64,000 nucleotides of DNA, from assembly GCA_963791945.1 (NCBI GenBank), contig CAWBUD010000003.1, positions 186,001 to 250,000 of the forward strand, given 5' to 3'. Under the pieces are notes generated by a model. The model was not told where the DNA came from. It did not search any database and saw only the letters and a program-made list of their open reading frames with translations. Position 1 is the first letter of the stretch; each line of letters opens with the position of its first letter. Below are positions 9,289-17,897 of this stretch, in pieces. The stretch is from PALSA-1003 sp963791945. Its GTDB lineage: Bacteria; Pseudomonadota; Gammaproteobacteria; Burkholderiales; Casimicrobiaceae. The position numbers and the translations under genes are program-made.

Positions 9289-9978
9289 TCACTTCTCCTC
9301 CTCGGTCGGGTCCGGATGACGATCGGTCGCGCCCACTGGCGTTGTCGAGGGCTTCGGCCATTCCGTGACCGCGAAGGTCTTCCAGTTAAAGCGGATTGCG
9401 AGCAGTCGCAACAACAGCGTCGTGCAAATGCCAGTGATGGCGGCTTGCTTGACCGGCAGGCCGTAATAACCGAGTCCGACGAAGAGCAAGCAGCCGCCGA
9501 GGGCCGCGAGCACGTAGAACTGACCTGGCTTGAACAGGAGCGGCTCCTCCCGTACAAAGATGTCGCGCAGCAGTCCTCCGCCCACCGCATTGATCATTCC
9601 GATCAAGACTGCTGCCACCGGTGCAATCCCCGCTACCAAGGCCTTGTCGGCTCCCACGACCGCGTACACCGCCAACGCCATTGCGTCCACATAAGCCACG
9701 AGACGCTCGAAACGGCGTGCGAAGCGGTGAAACAAAACGCCGACCGCAACCGCCGCAAGCACGGCGAACACGTAAAGCGGGTTTTGCATCACCGCCGGCG
9801 GCTGAGACAGAAAGATGCTATCGCGCAGCAACCCACCACCCACGCCGCTGACGAAGGCGAGGGTGAATGCGCCAACGATGTCGTAGCCACGCTTACCCGC
9901 CGCCCATACCCCAGTCATCGCCATCAAGAAGGTGGCGGCGAGTTCGAACTCGATTGGCAGAAACGCTGTGCTTGTCAT
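9289..9978 (-). CDS. TRIC cation channel family protein (UPF0126)
   Basis: A 229-residue membrane protein with seven predicted hydrophobic segments and the tandem-repeat organisation of the prokaryotic TRIC family. The duplicated pore motif is visible as GGGLLRD in SGVGGGLLRDSIF (first half) and NAVGGGLLRDIFV (second half). Family members such as YadS/YicG are potassium- or glycine-linked channels. The last 25 residues are a polar tail ending in EEEK. It converges with ppk2 and lies about 116 bases downstream of the export trio. Confidence 0.88.
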   Translation of the reverse strand: MTSTAFLPIEFELAATFLMAMTGVWAAGKRGYDIVGAFTLAFVSGVGGGLLRDSIFLSQPPAVMQNPLYVFAVLAAVAVGVLFHRFARRFERLVAYVDAMALAVYAVVGADKALVAGIAPVAAVLIGMINAVGGGLLRDIFVREEPLLFKPGQFYVLAALGGCLLFVGLGYYGLPVKQAAITGICTTLLLRLLAIRFNWKTFAVTEWPKPSTTPVGATDRHPDPTEEEK

Positions 9979-10094
9979 GCCCTGCTGTCACCGTCACGCA
10001 GGCCCCGAAGCGCGGCGCGGGTCTGCTGCAATTCGCTGAGAAGGCCGGCCACGAGGACACGTGTATCGGCAGCGTCGATGTCGTGGATCGGCAG

Positions 10095-11504
10095 TCAGCG
10101 TGTGGCTTCCTTGTCGGCAGCCTCGAAGCTCCCGCCGAGTGCAAGGTGCAGGTTGACGCGCTGAGCGAGCTGCTCGCTCTGGACGTGCAGGCGTGAGGTG
10201 CGTGCGCCGTACAACGCAAGCTGCCGCTGCTCGACCACGCGCAAGTCGATCTTGCCAACCTTGTACTGGATCTGCGCGAGGTCCAGTGCGCGCTGATTGT
10301 CCTTCACGTTCTCGACCAGAATGGCATCGCGGTCCCGCAATGCGATTTCGGCCGAGAGCGCGCCCTCGACGTCGTTGAACGCGCGCAGCGCGATTCGGCC
10401 GTAGTCGGCGACGGCGAGTTTCTGCTCGGCGGTGCGAATCTCGACCTGCGCGCGCAGCGCGCCGCCCTGATACAGAGGCGCGATCAGATTGGCGCCGAGG
10501 CTCCACAACGGGTTACTGTGGTCCTTCAGTACCAAAAGCTCGCTCGACACGCTGCTGCCGCCCGCGGTCAGGCTGATTCGCGGCAGCAGCGCGGCCTTCG
10601 CTTCCTCGACGCGATCGAACGCCACCGCGACGCGCCGCTCGGCGGCGATGACGTCCGGACGGCGCTCGAGGAGCTCCGACGGCAATCCTACTGGAACCGG
10701 TGGCGGCATCGTCGCCAGTTGCTGCGCGACGGCGATTTCGGCGGCCGGATAGCGACCGAGCAGCAACTCGAGCGCGCGCAGCGCCTGGTCGCGCGAATAC
10801 TCGACCTGCCGCAGGGTGTCGCGGTAGGTGCCTACGTTGGCACGCGCCTCCGCGACCGCCTGCTCGTCGCCCGCCCCGATGCGCAGCCGGTCCTGGGACA
10901 GGCGTAGTAGCTCGCCCGACGACCCCAGCACGTCCTGCGCGATAGACCGCTGCAACGAGGCTTCGATGGCCAGGAAATAACTCTTCGCCACGAGGGCGGC
11001 GAGCGACTGCAGCGCGTACGCATAGTCGGCGTCGGCTGACGCGTATTGCGCCTGCGCCGCCGCCTGGCCGTAGCGTATGCGGCCCCAGACATCGAGCTCG
11101 AGCGAAGCGTTGAGGAAAATACCCTGCAGGCCACCATCGCCGCCGGACTTGCCGCCGCCGTGACCAAGCACGCTCACCGCGGGGAGAAGCGTCGCGCCGG
11201 CGACTTTCACATAGCCTGCGGCCTGCTCGACGCGTGCCGCGGCAACCCTGAGGTCGGCGTTGTAGACCAGCGCTTCGTTGACCAACGCGACCAGCACCGG
11301 ATCGTTGAACGAATCGAGCCAGCGATCGATGACCGGTTGTGCAAGCCCGATACTTCCCTTCCAGCCGGCGGGGACCGTCGCATTGGCGAGCGCCTCGCGC
11401 TGTATATCGGTGGCAGGCGGCGGGCCCTTGATGGCGCAGCCGACGATGGCGCCCACTGCGCCAATGGCCACCGCCCAGCGACACACGATGTGGCCGGCGC
11501 GCAT
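10095..11504 (-). CDS. NodT/OEP-family outer-membrane efflux lipoprotein
   Basis: A 469-residue outer-membrane channel of the TolC-like OEP superfamily. The signal peptide ends in a lipobox (IVGC, Cys23), so it should be lipid-anchored. Two OEP repeats follow, with long coiled-coil helices. The chosen ATG shares its A with the TGA of the upstream HlyD gene (TGATG junction), which fixes the start and indicates coupled translation. It presumably forms the outer-membrane part of a tripartite exporter with the HlyD protein. No inner-membrane pump gene is adjacent. Confidence 0.88.
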   Translation of the reverse strand: MRAGHIVCRWAVAIGAVGAIVGCAIKGPPPATDIQREALANATVPAGWKGSIGLAQPVIDRWLDSFNDPVLVALVNEALVYNADLRVAAARVEQAAGYVKVAGATLLPAVSVLGHGGGKSGGDGGLQGIFLNASLELDVWGRIRYGQAAAQAQYASADADYAYALQSLAALVAKSYFLAIEASLQRSIAQDVLGSSGELLRLSQDRLRIGAGDEQAVAEARANVGTYRDTLRQVEYSRDQALRALELLLGRYPAAEIAVAQQLATMPPPVPVGLPSELLERRPDVIAAERRVAVAFDRVEEAKAALLPRISLTAGGSSVSSELLVLKDHSNPLWSLGANLIAPLYQGGALRAQVEIRTAEQKLAVADYGRIALRAFNDVEGALSAEIALRDRDAILVENVKDNQRALDLAQIQYKVGKIDLRVVEQRQLALYGARTSRLHVQSEQLAQRVNLHLALGGSFEAADKEATR

Positions 11505-12724
11505 CAGTGCAGCTTCAAAATAAGGTAATTGGTGATCGACCCGACGCGGATAAGCACCTTGCGCAGGATTTGGATCGCTTCCACGTGATTGGTGTAGATC
11601 GCCGCGTCGCCCGTAGCGCCTGCGGCGAGGAACAATTCGCGGTCCTGGTCGGTCACGTTGAGCTTGACGGGGAACCGGCCCGGAGCCTGCGGATAGGCGC
11701 CCGTCTGAGGCAGTGCGCCCGACTGCATGACCTGGCCCTGGCCCTGCGCCCAGACGATGGAGTCGACCGTCGCCTTGATGATGCGACCGGGATAGGTCGG
11801 GAGCGCGATCTCCGCTTCGTTGCCTGGCTCGACCGCCCTCAGCTCGTTCTGGCCGTATAACGCGATGACCTGGTACGTCTCCTCGACGAAGCTCATCGCG
11901 GGCGTTAACGGCAGCGCCGCGACGAATGAGCCCGGCCGGAGCTGGACGTTGATCGCGTAGCCGTTCGCCGGCGCGTAGACGGAGGTCTGGTCGAGGTCCC
12001 ACTGCTTGTTCGCGACTTCGACCCGGCTCGCGTCCACCTGAGCCTTCGCGGTGGCGATCTGCGCCCGCGCCGCGGCGACCGACGCCTGCTCGCCATTCAC
12101 CTGTCCCGACAGTTTCTGCGTGACCTGCGCTTCGTTCGCCGTCGCGGTCGCAAGCTGGGCTTCGAGCTCGATCACGTTCGACTCCGCCTGCTCGAGCGCG
12201 AACTTATCCCCGGCGCCCGCGGCGACCAATTCACGGTTCTGTTTCACCCGCAGCCTCGCGAGGTCGACCCTTGGCTGCAGTGCGCTGACCTGCGCGCTGG
12301 CGGACTTGAGTTGCTCGCCCAACACGCGCGCACCGGCGGACGCGTCGGCCAGGCCGGCGCCGGCTTGTGCCAGCTTTGCCTCGTCGACGGCAAGCTTCGC
12401 CTTGGCGATGTTGAGATCGTTCTGATAAGGCGTCGGGTCGATGCGGAACAGGAGCTCGCCCTTCTTGACCAGCCGGTTGGGCTCGACCGGCACCTCGAGC
12501 ACCCGTCCCCTGACCTGCGGGACGATCTGCACGACGTACTTGATTACCCGCACGTCGTTCGACGAAGGCGCGACCACATTGAGCGTCAGGATCATCGTCG
12601 CGAGCGCGACGATCGGGATGATGACGACGGTGACTTGTGACGTCGTGTTCCACGGCAGCCACTTGAACTTGATGAAGATCAGCCAGACGAAGAACGCATA
12701 GATTCCGAGCAGGAGAATGTCCAT
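11504..12724 (-). CDS. HlyD-family membrane-fusion (periplasmic adaptor) protein, YiaV-like
   Basis: A 406-residue periplasmic adaptor. One or two N-terminal membrane helices (residues 3-25 and about 30-50) precede a biotinyl-lipoyl-like half motif (VPQVRGRVLEVPVEPNRLVKKGELLFRID), a long alanine/glutamine-rich coiled-coil hairpin (about 90-230) and the second lipoyl half (VYAPANGYAINVQLRPGSFV). The order DUF3302-HlyD matches the E. coli yiaW-yiaV pair, so it is probably a YiaV/YibH-type adaptor. It overlaps the DUF3302 stop (TAATG) and the downstream efflux lipoprotein start. Confidence 0.88.
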   Translation of the reverse strand: MDILLLGIYAFFVWLIFIKFKWLPWNTTSQVTVVIIPIVALATMILTLNVVAPSSNDVRVIKYVVQIVPQVRGRVLEVPVEPNRLVKKGELLFRIDPTPYQNDLNIAKAKLAVDEAKLAQAGAGLADASAGARVLGEQLKSASAQVSALQPRVDLARLRVKQNRELVAAGAGDKFALEQAESNVIELEAQLATATANEAQVTQKLSGQVNGEQASVAAARAQIATAKAQVDASRVEVANKQWDLDQTSVYAPANGYAINVQLRPGSFVAALPLTPAMSFVEETYQVIALYGQNELRAVEPGNEAEIALPTYPGRIIKATVDSIVWAQGQGQVMQSGALPQTGAYPQAPGRFPVKLNVTDQDRELFLAAGATGDAAIYTNHVEAIQILRKVLIRVGSITNYLILKLH

Positions 12725-13284
12725 TACGCGCCTCCCGCCTTCGCTGCGTCCACCGGCTCGATTCGCAGGGCAGCCAGATCCTCGCGCAGCGTCTTGAGGT
12801 TCGCGGGAAGCGTCCCCTTCGCCGCCATCACATCGAGCTCGTGCTGGAGATGAACGATATCCCCGCGCAACATGTCACCGGCCTTGGCTTTCTCCCCCAC
12901 CTCGAGGTAGTAGTCGTCGTGCTTCTCGGTGCCGTAGGCAAGCCGATAGCCGACCGGTTTGGTGTAGGCCCAGAGCCACGCCAGCGGCCAGAGCAGTCCG
13001 CCGAACGCGAGCGACAGCAGGCACAGCGTATGGATCGCGTCCTTCTGCGGATGATGCCGCTTTTCGGCGATCTTTTCCGGCATGACGTGAACCAGCCAGA
13101 ACAGGACGATGACGACGATCGGGACGATGCAGATGACGACCCAGGCGACGACGCTCGCCGCGGTGTCGAGCGCCTCGCCGGAGAGGAACGATGCCGATGC
13201 GGGCGTGGCTGCTGCAGACAGCCACGCGGCGGCCGCGAGCCGGCCCCCGACCGCGCGGGCGTTGGTGAATTTGGAACCAACCAT
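12724..13284 (-). CDS. DUF3302 (YiaW-like) inner-membrane protein
   Basis: About 186 residues. The family signature is clear: HVMPEKIAEKRHHPQKDAIH followed by LLWPLAWLWAY, as in E. coli YiaW, with two membrane segments. I chose the third in-frame ATG (13284), which has AGGAG five bases upstream; ATGs at 13311 and 13299 lack comparable signals. Unlike E. coli YiaW it carries a leading signal-like segment ending near ASA and a helical C-terminal tail of about 60 residues. First gene of the DUF3302-HlyD-NodT unit. Its molecular role is unknown. Confidence 0.75.
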   Translation of the reverse strand: MVGSKFTNARAVGGRLAAAAWLSAAATPASASFLSGEALDTAASVVAWVVICIVPIVVIVLFWLVHVMPEKIAEKRHHPQKDAIHTLCLLSLAFGGLLWPLAWLWAYTKPVGYRLAYGTEKHDDYYLEVGEKAKAGDMLRGDIVHLQHELDVMAAKGTLPANLKTLREDLAALRIEPVDAAKAGGA

Positions 13285-13331
13285 CGCATCTCCTGTCATC
13301 GCGACACCCATGGTCAGCGGCTACTGCGCCG

Positions 13332-13517
13332 CTACTTCCAGCCGGCACCAGGATCGAATGCAGTTATTTTTGCGCCGATCGTGGTCGAATTCTTGCCAAG
13401 GTCCTTCTCGAAGACTTTGCCGTTGTGGCTGATGATGAGGGTCATCACGCCGCTTTCGCCATACTGAGCAGGATACGCCACCATCGCGAAGCCCGCGATC
13501 ATGAGCCCGTTGATGAC
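13332..13517 (-). pseudogene. truncated DUF2950 gene, C-terminal fragment only
   Basis: The minus strand here encodes about 61 residues matching the C-terminus of the intact DUF2950 protein at 18518-19489, from VINGLMIAGFAMVAYPAQYG to FDPGAGWK and a TAG stop. Roughly 49 of 61 residues are identical. The similarity begins abruptly at 13517; upstream sequence is unrelated and has no start codon or ribosome-binding site in frame, and it hits a stop around 13580. It is best read as the remnant of a duplicated, 5'-deleted gene. Confidence 0.8.
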
Positions 13518-13612
13518 GCGTCTATCGGACGCTTCGCTACCGCCGCGTTCCGTTTCTACTACACGCGGCCGCGCATTCTACACCGTCGTCCGTACGCTCG
13601 CTCATGCCGGCT

Positions 13613-14242
13613 TCAGCGGTTCAGATCGGCATCGGGCTGATACGCGACGCCGCCCCAGTTCGCCTGCAACAACGCGCCCCTGTCGGTGATCCGGTAGACG
13701 GAGAGCTGCGGGTTGAACGACACGTTGGGGTCGACCGCGACGCCCTGGCCGCCGATCTTCATCGTTGCGTCCGCCGACGCGCCGACGTCGGCGCCCAACT
13801 TGCGGACTTGATCGAACAGCGAACGATCCTTGAACACCATCAGTTGCCGGAACTTTTTATATCCAACGCCTGGGCCCGTTCCTGCGCGTTTCATCGTCAT
13901 GAACGTTTCCTTCGCGGTTCCATTCTCGACCAGCACGCCCGCACCCAGGCCACCGACGAACAGCACGATGTTGACCTGGGAGCCGTCGAACACTGCGTAA
14001 CCGACGGCTTTCGCCACCTCCTCCTTGATCTCCGGCTTGGTGGCGTAGAGGTCCTCGAGCGCGCCGTCGCGCATCTTGAGTAGCGCGTGGCGCTTCTTTG
14101 CGACCTCGGCAGCCGACACCTTGGACTCACCCTCGGCCGCGGTCGCAACCGACGCACAGAAAACGCTGCCGCCACCGAGCAATACGATCGAGATCAGCAT
14201 CGAAATGGCGCTGCCGAACGGTTGCGGACTGCGGGAAGTCAT
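13613..14242 (-). CDS. SYLF/YSC84 domain lipid-binding protein
   Basis: A 209-residue exported protein. A signal peptide (hydrophobic stretch about 13-36, ending near ATAAEG) precedes a SYLF domain: the sequence from residue 75 (EVAKAVGYAVFDGSQ) through GVLVENGTAKETFMTMKRAG and the terminal ITDRGALLQANWGGV is typical. SYLF domains bind phosphoinositide-type lipids in eukaryotes; bacterial members are envelope proteins of uncertain role. The ATG at 14242 has AGGAA upstream, while a longer open frame to 14485 is arginine-rich and artefactual. It lies 70 bases from the glycine-zipper gene upstream. Confidence 0.85.
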   Translation of the reverse strand: MTSRSPQPFGSAISMLISIVLLGGGSVFCASVATAAEGESKVSAAEVAKKRHALLKMRDGALEDLYATKPEIKEEVAKAVGYAVFDGSQVNIVLFVGGLGAGVLVENGTAKETFMTMKRAGTGPGVGYKKFRQLMVFKDRSLFDQVRKLGADVGASADATMKIGGQGVAVDPNVSFNPQLSVYRITDRGALLQANWGGVAYQPDADLNR

Positions 14243-14312
14243 CGTTGCGTTCCTCCCGTTATCGGTCAAATCGCTAACGGCCCGCGATGCGCCACTGCAG
14301 CGTGGCAGCTGT

Positions 14313-14786
14313 CTACTTGACGGTATAGCCACGTCCTTCGAGGCACGCCGAGCGCGCCTTCTGGTACGCGGCCACGCCCGCCTGGTCTTGCTGGGTTGCA
14401 GCTTGCTCTTGCTGCTGCGCCTGCGCCGAGTTCTGGCGCCGGCTCTGGCCGCGAGCCGCGACCGCGCCGGCTGCAGCGCCCGCACCGGCGTCGCCCATGA
14501 CTCCTCCGACGACCGCGCCCCGCGCCGCCCCGCGCGCGCCGGCGCCCGGCGTGGTGCCCGTTGCCGTCGTCGACGGCTTCGCGGCCGCGGCTTGCTGGGG
14601 TGGGTTGGCGGGGTCGTACTTGCTTTGCTGTACAGCCCACGTATGACACTGTGCTTCGTCCTTCTTCTGCTGCTCCGGCGATTGACCCTTGGCCGGGTAG
14701 ACGAACTGCTGCGACGAGGCGACGGTCGCGAACAGCCCCATGATCAACAGGGCGAGTGCCCGCTGTGCATTGTTTCTGACCCGCAT
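14313..14786 (-). CDS. YMGG-like glycine-zipper envelope protein
   Basis: A 157-residue predicted periplasmic or outer-membrane protein. The signal peptide spans residues 1-25 (cleavage near VASSQQ). Residues about 84-111 form an Ala/Gly-rich segment (GAVVGGVMGDAGAGAAAGAV) that matches the glycine-zipper class. It is followed by a Gln/Ala-rich linker and a Cys-containing end (ARSACLEGRGYTVK). Glycine zippers pack membrane helices; the specific function is unknown. It is next to the SYLF gene, a common pairing of small envelope-stress-type proteins. Confidence 0.75.
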   Translation of the reverse strand: MRVRNNAQRALALLIMGLFATVASSQQFVYPAKGQSPEQQKKDEAQCHTWAVQQSKYDPANPPQQAAAAKPSTTATGTTPGAGARGAARGAVVGGVMGDAGAGAAAGAVAARGQSRRQNSAQAQQQEQAATQQDQAGVAAYQKARSACLEGRGYTVK

Positions 14787-14849
14787 CGCTATCTCCTTCT
14801 CTTCGTCTGACTGGGGTACACGCCGCGTGGTATTCCCGCGCGGCGATCT

Positions 14850-15430
14850 CTATTTTGCGCCACTCTTGATCTTCTCGACCGCTTCCTTCTGGGCGGCCCG
14901 GCTTTCCAGAATCGGGCGGTAGGCAATATAGTACTTGTAGATCTTGCTGACGTAGGTCACCGTCTCCTGGCCGATCTTCTCGGCCGCCACATGCTCCACG
15001 TTGTGGAACCAGACGTTGGGATCGAGTCCGCGCTTGGCGGCTTCCTTGCGCAACTGCGAAATCCTGCCCGGCCCGCATTGTACGCGGCGAACGCGAACAA
15101 CCCCTTGTCTACCGGACGAGCGCCAGGAACTTCTTGCGCTTCTCCTCGGAGGCCGCATTCTTCACGTATTTGACGTTCTTGAGGTAGCGCGTCAGGAGCT
15201 GGTCGCCGGTCGCGGTCCCGACCTTGTGGCGCGTCGCGAAATCGTCCAGCACGACCTTGAGCCGCGGGCTGCCTTTGCGGAACGCCCACGCGACCTCGCC
15301 GCGCGTACGTACCGCGACGTCATCGTGGACGATGAGCGCGATGAGCCCGGCGTTGAGCATCTCGAGCAGATCCTCGTCCTCCAGCGTCTCCGGGGCTTCC
15401 TTGAATGTAACCGGCGACCATGCGGACGAG
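14850..15430 (-). pseudogene. degenerate MltF-like lytic transglycosylase
   Basis: Translated pieces match the MltF type (periplasmic solute-binding-like domain plus SLT domain), but the gene is broken. One frame (15360-15109, continuing upstream to about 15430) gives APETLEDEDLLEMLNAG, then VRTRGEVAWAFRKGSP and VKYVKNAASEEKRKKFLALVR, then stops. A second frame resumes at KGLFAFAAYNAG and a third continues with GRISQLRKEAAKRGLDPNVW to IYKYYIAYR. The section that should hold the SLT catalytic glutamate and surrounding motifs is deleted, the N-terminal half is missing and there is at least one frameshift. No activity is expected. Confidence 0.8.
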
Positions 15431-15558
15431 ACTAACCGGTCCGAGGCACGCAGTGACCTCGAAAACTTACCGGGTTGCCGCGCGGAAATTACGGCGTCCG
15501 AACGGACATCGGATAGATCTTGCCGAATGCCGACCTTGAGCGGCGATGGTTTGTGAAA

Positions 15559-17790
15559 CTACGGCCGTCCGAGGAACACGTAGAAGCTGCTGTTGCCGTC
15601 AGCCGCGTGACCGTAGCCGAAGTACAGCGGTCCGATCGGCGTATCGGCACCCAGGAAAACGCTGGCGGACTTGAGGAAACCGCTCGGCGAGCCCGGCACG
15701 AGCGGCGTGCCGTAGCGTCCGGCCTCCAGCGAAAACCCGGCGTATACCCCTTCGAGCAGCCTCTGGCGGACGAACTTGTTGTAATAAACGAGCCGTCCGA
15801 ACGCGAATCGATCGGTCATCAGCGCGCCGGTGGGATAACCGGATTGCTGGAGGAAGCCGCCCCACTGGAACAGATCGTAGCGCGGCAGCGGATCGTTTCC
15901 GGCCTTTCCGCCCGCCTTGAATCCCACGTTGAAGGTGTTAGCGCCGAACGACCACACGGCCGTGCCGTCGGCGTCCCATTTGGTATAAGGATCGTCTGCG
16001 CCGAGCGCGGACGTCGATGCGAACAGATGCGCCGAGCCTGCCGCGCCGCTGCGCGGAAAGATCGCGCTGTCGAGCTGATCGAAGATCACCTGCGACGTGA
16101 ATGCGCCCTGCTTGATGCGGCCGGTCGGCGGCGCGAGCTCCGGCGGACCCGTGTTGAGCGAGGCGTCGAGCGTTCCCGCGAGCAAGCCTAACCGCAGCTC
16201 GCCGTAGCGCGTTGCCTGGGCGCCGACGTCCACTCCCGCGCGAGCGTAGCGCACATCGTACCGGGCCAGACGCTGATTGCCCTGGAACAGGTCGATCACC
16301 CGCCGCTGCAGCTCGATTCGCGGCGCGACGAAGAAATATTGCCGTGGATCGAGCGGCTGGTAGAACTCGCTCGCGAGCGCTATCGTCTGGCCGAGCTGGA
16401 GATCGTTGCGCCACTCGGCACCCAGCGAGTTGAGCCAGGTCTGGCGGTAGGTGGTCAGCAGATTGAAGAAATTGTCTCCCTTGAGGTCGCTCGAAAAGCC
16501 CAGGCCGAAGCGCAGGTAATCGGGCCCCCAGGACTTCTCGACCGCATCGATTGCGAGCACCCGCTTGCCCGGCTCTTCGATGATGCGGTAGTTGACGTGC
16601 TCGAAATCGCCGGTACCGTAGAGGCGGCGCAGGTCGGCATCGAGCACCTTCTGATCGATCGGCTGCCCGACCTTGGTGTCCATCACCGCCTCGGCCGCCT
16701 CGGCATTGACCCGGTGCAGGTTGACGAAGCGAATCTCGTCGACGGGCCGGGTGTCCGGCGCGGCGGCCACGCGCTGCCGCGCGCGCAGCGCGGCGTATTC
16801 CGCCGGGGTGAGGCTCAGGCGCGCGAGCCGGTCCGCGACCTTGCGCGCCGCGGCCTCGCCGATCGGAATCGTCTTCGGCAAGTGGTCGAAATCGGCCGAG
16901 GAGAAATCTCCAAGCTCGGGTGTGATCAGGATGTCGGTGGCTTTGAGCGAAGCCAGCGAGCGCTGCACGTTCTGCTCGGTCAGGATGTTGATGACCTGAC
17001 CGGTCACCCCGAGCACTGAGTTGAGTTGTTCGCGCGGAGCGAGCGGCGTGCCGAGATTGACTGCGATGACAACGTCCGCGCCCATCGCCCGCGCGACGTC
17101 GACCGGCAGGTTGTCGGTCAGCCCGCCATCGACCAGCATCTTGCCTTCGAATTCCGCCGGCGCGATCGCGCCGGGAACCGACATGCTCGCCCGCATCACG
17201 TTCGCGAGCTCGCCGTCGGCGAAGACGACCGCCTTCCCGGTGACCAGATCGGTGGCGACGGCGCGGAACGGAATGCCCAGGTCGTCAAACTTCTGATAGC
17301 CCCTCGCTCTCGCCAGCGCCCGCAGGACCGTCTCCAGCTGCACGCCCGAGATGAAGCCCTTGGGGAGCCCCAGCTCCCAGTGGTTCAACCCGATCTCCGG
17401 ACCGATGTAATCCTTGCGGTCATCGAGCTTGCGGCGGATGGCTTGCTCCTGGCGCGGCGGCTTTTCCTTGAACAGCAGCTCGGTGGAGATGCCCGCGAGA
17501 AGCTGCTCCATTTCCGGGATCGTTACCCCCGTCGCATACGCCGCGCCGACCAGCGAGCCCATGCTCGTGCCGGTGATGCAGTCGATCGGAACGCGGAGCT
17601 CCTCCAGCACCTTGAGCACGCCCACGTGCGCGGCGCCGCGGGCGCCGCCGCCGGAAAGCACGAGACAGATCTTAGGGCGCTTCGCTTCCGATGGAGGGCC
17701 GGCCTGAGCGGCGGCGTGGATCGGGCAGATGGCGAACGAAAACGCGAGCAGCAGGCCCGCACCGAACGCGACAGGAAGGCGTACATTCAT
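15559..17790 (-). CDS. patatin-like phospholipase with outer-membrane barrel (PlpD-type, type Vd autotransporter)
   Basis: A 743-residue exported lipase. The signal peptide ends about residue 30 (HAAAQA). The patatin domain (38-345) has the oxyanion loop GGGARG (47-52), nucleophile elbow GTSMG (Ser76) and the dyad aspartate in DGG (Asp221). One POTRA-like module (about 360-430, containing EIRFVNLHRVNAEAAEAVM) precedes a 16-strand-type Omp85/surface-antigen barrel to the C-terminus. This order is that of Pseudomonas PlpD, in which the barrel exports its own lipase. The ATG at 17790 starts the signal peptide; the upstream in-frame extension is arginine-rich. Likely monocistronic. Confidence 0.88.
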   Translation of the reverse strand: MNVRLPVAFGAGLLLAFSFAICPIHAAAQAGPPSEAKRPKICLVLSGGGARGAAHVGVLKVLEELRVPIDCITGTSMGSLVGAAYATGVTIPEMEQLLAGISTELLFKEKPPRQEQAIRRKLDDRKDYIGPEIGLNHWELGLPKGFISGVQLETVLRALARARGYQKFDDLGIPFRAVATDLVTGKAVVFADGELANVMRASMSVPGAIAPAEFEGKMLVDGGLTDNLPVDVARAMGADVVIAVNLGTPLAPREQLNSVLGVTGQVINILTEQNVQRSLASLKATDILITPELGDFSSADFDHLPKTIPIGEAAARKVADRLARLSLTPAEYAALRARQRVAAAPDTRPVDEIRFVNLHRVNAEAAEAVMDTKVGQPIDQKVLDADLRRLYGTGDFEHVNYRIIEEPGKRVLAIDAVEKSWGPDYLRFGLGFSSDLKGDNFFNLLTTYRQTWLNSLGAEWRNDLQLGQTIALASEFYQPLDPRQYFFVAPRIELQRRVIDLFQGNQRLARYDVRYARAGVDVGAQATRYGELRLGLLAGTLDASLNTGPPELAPPTGRIKQGAFTSQVIFDQLDSAIFPRSGAAGSAHLFASTSALGADDPYTKWDADGTAVWSFGANTFNVGFKAGGKAGNDPLPRYDLFQWGGFLQQSGYPTGALMTDRFAFGRLVYYNKFVRQRLLEGVYAGFSLEAGRYGTPLVPGSPSGFLKSASVFLGADTPIGPLYFGYGHAADGNSSFYVFLGRP

Positions 17791-17897
17791 GGCCGGACCT
17801 CTCGTAGACTCGCGGCGCGTGCGCAAGAGGCCCGAGCGTCAAAACGCCGCGTCGACTTCGCCCGATGCGCAAGCGTCGACGCGGCGGCGGTCGAATG

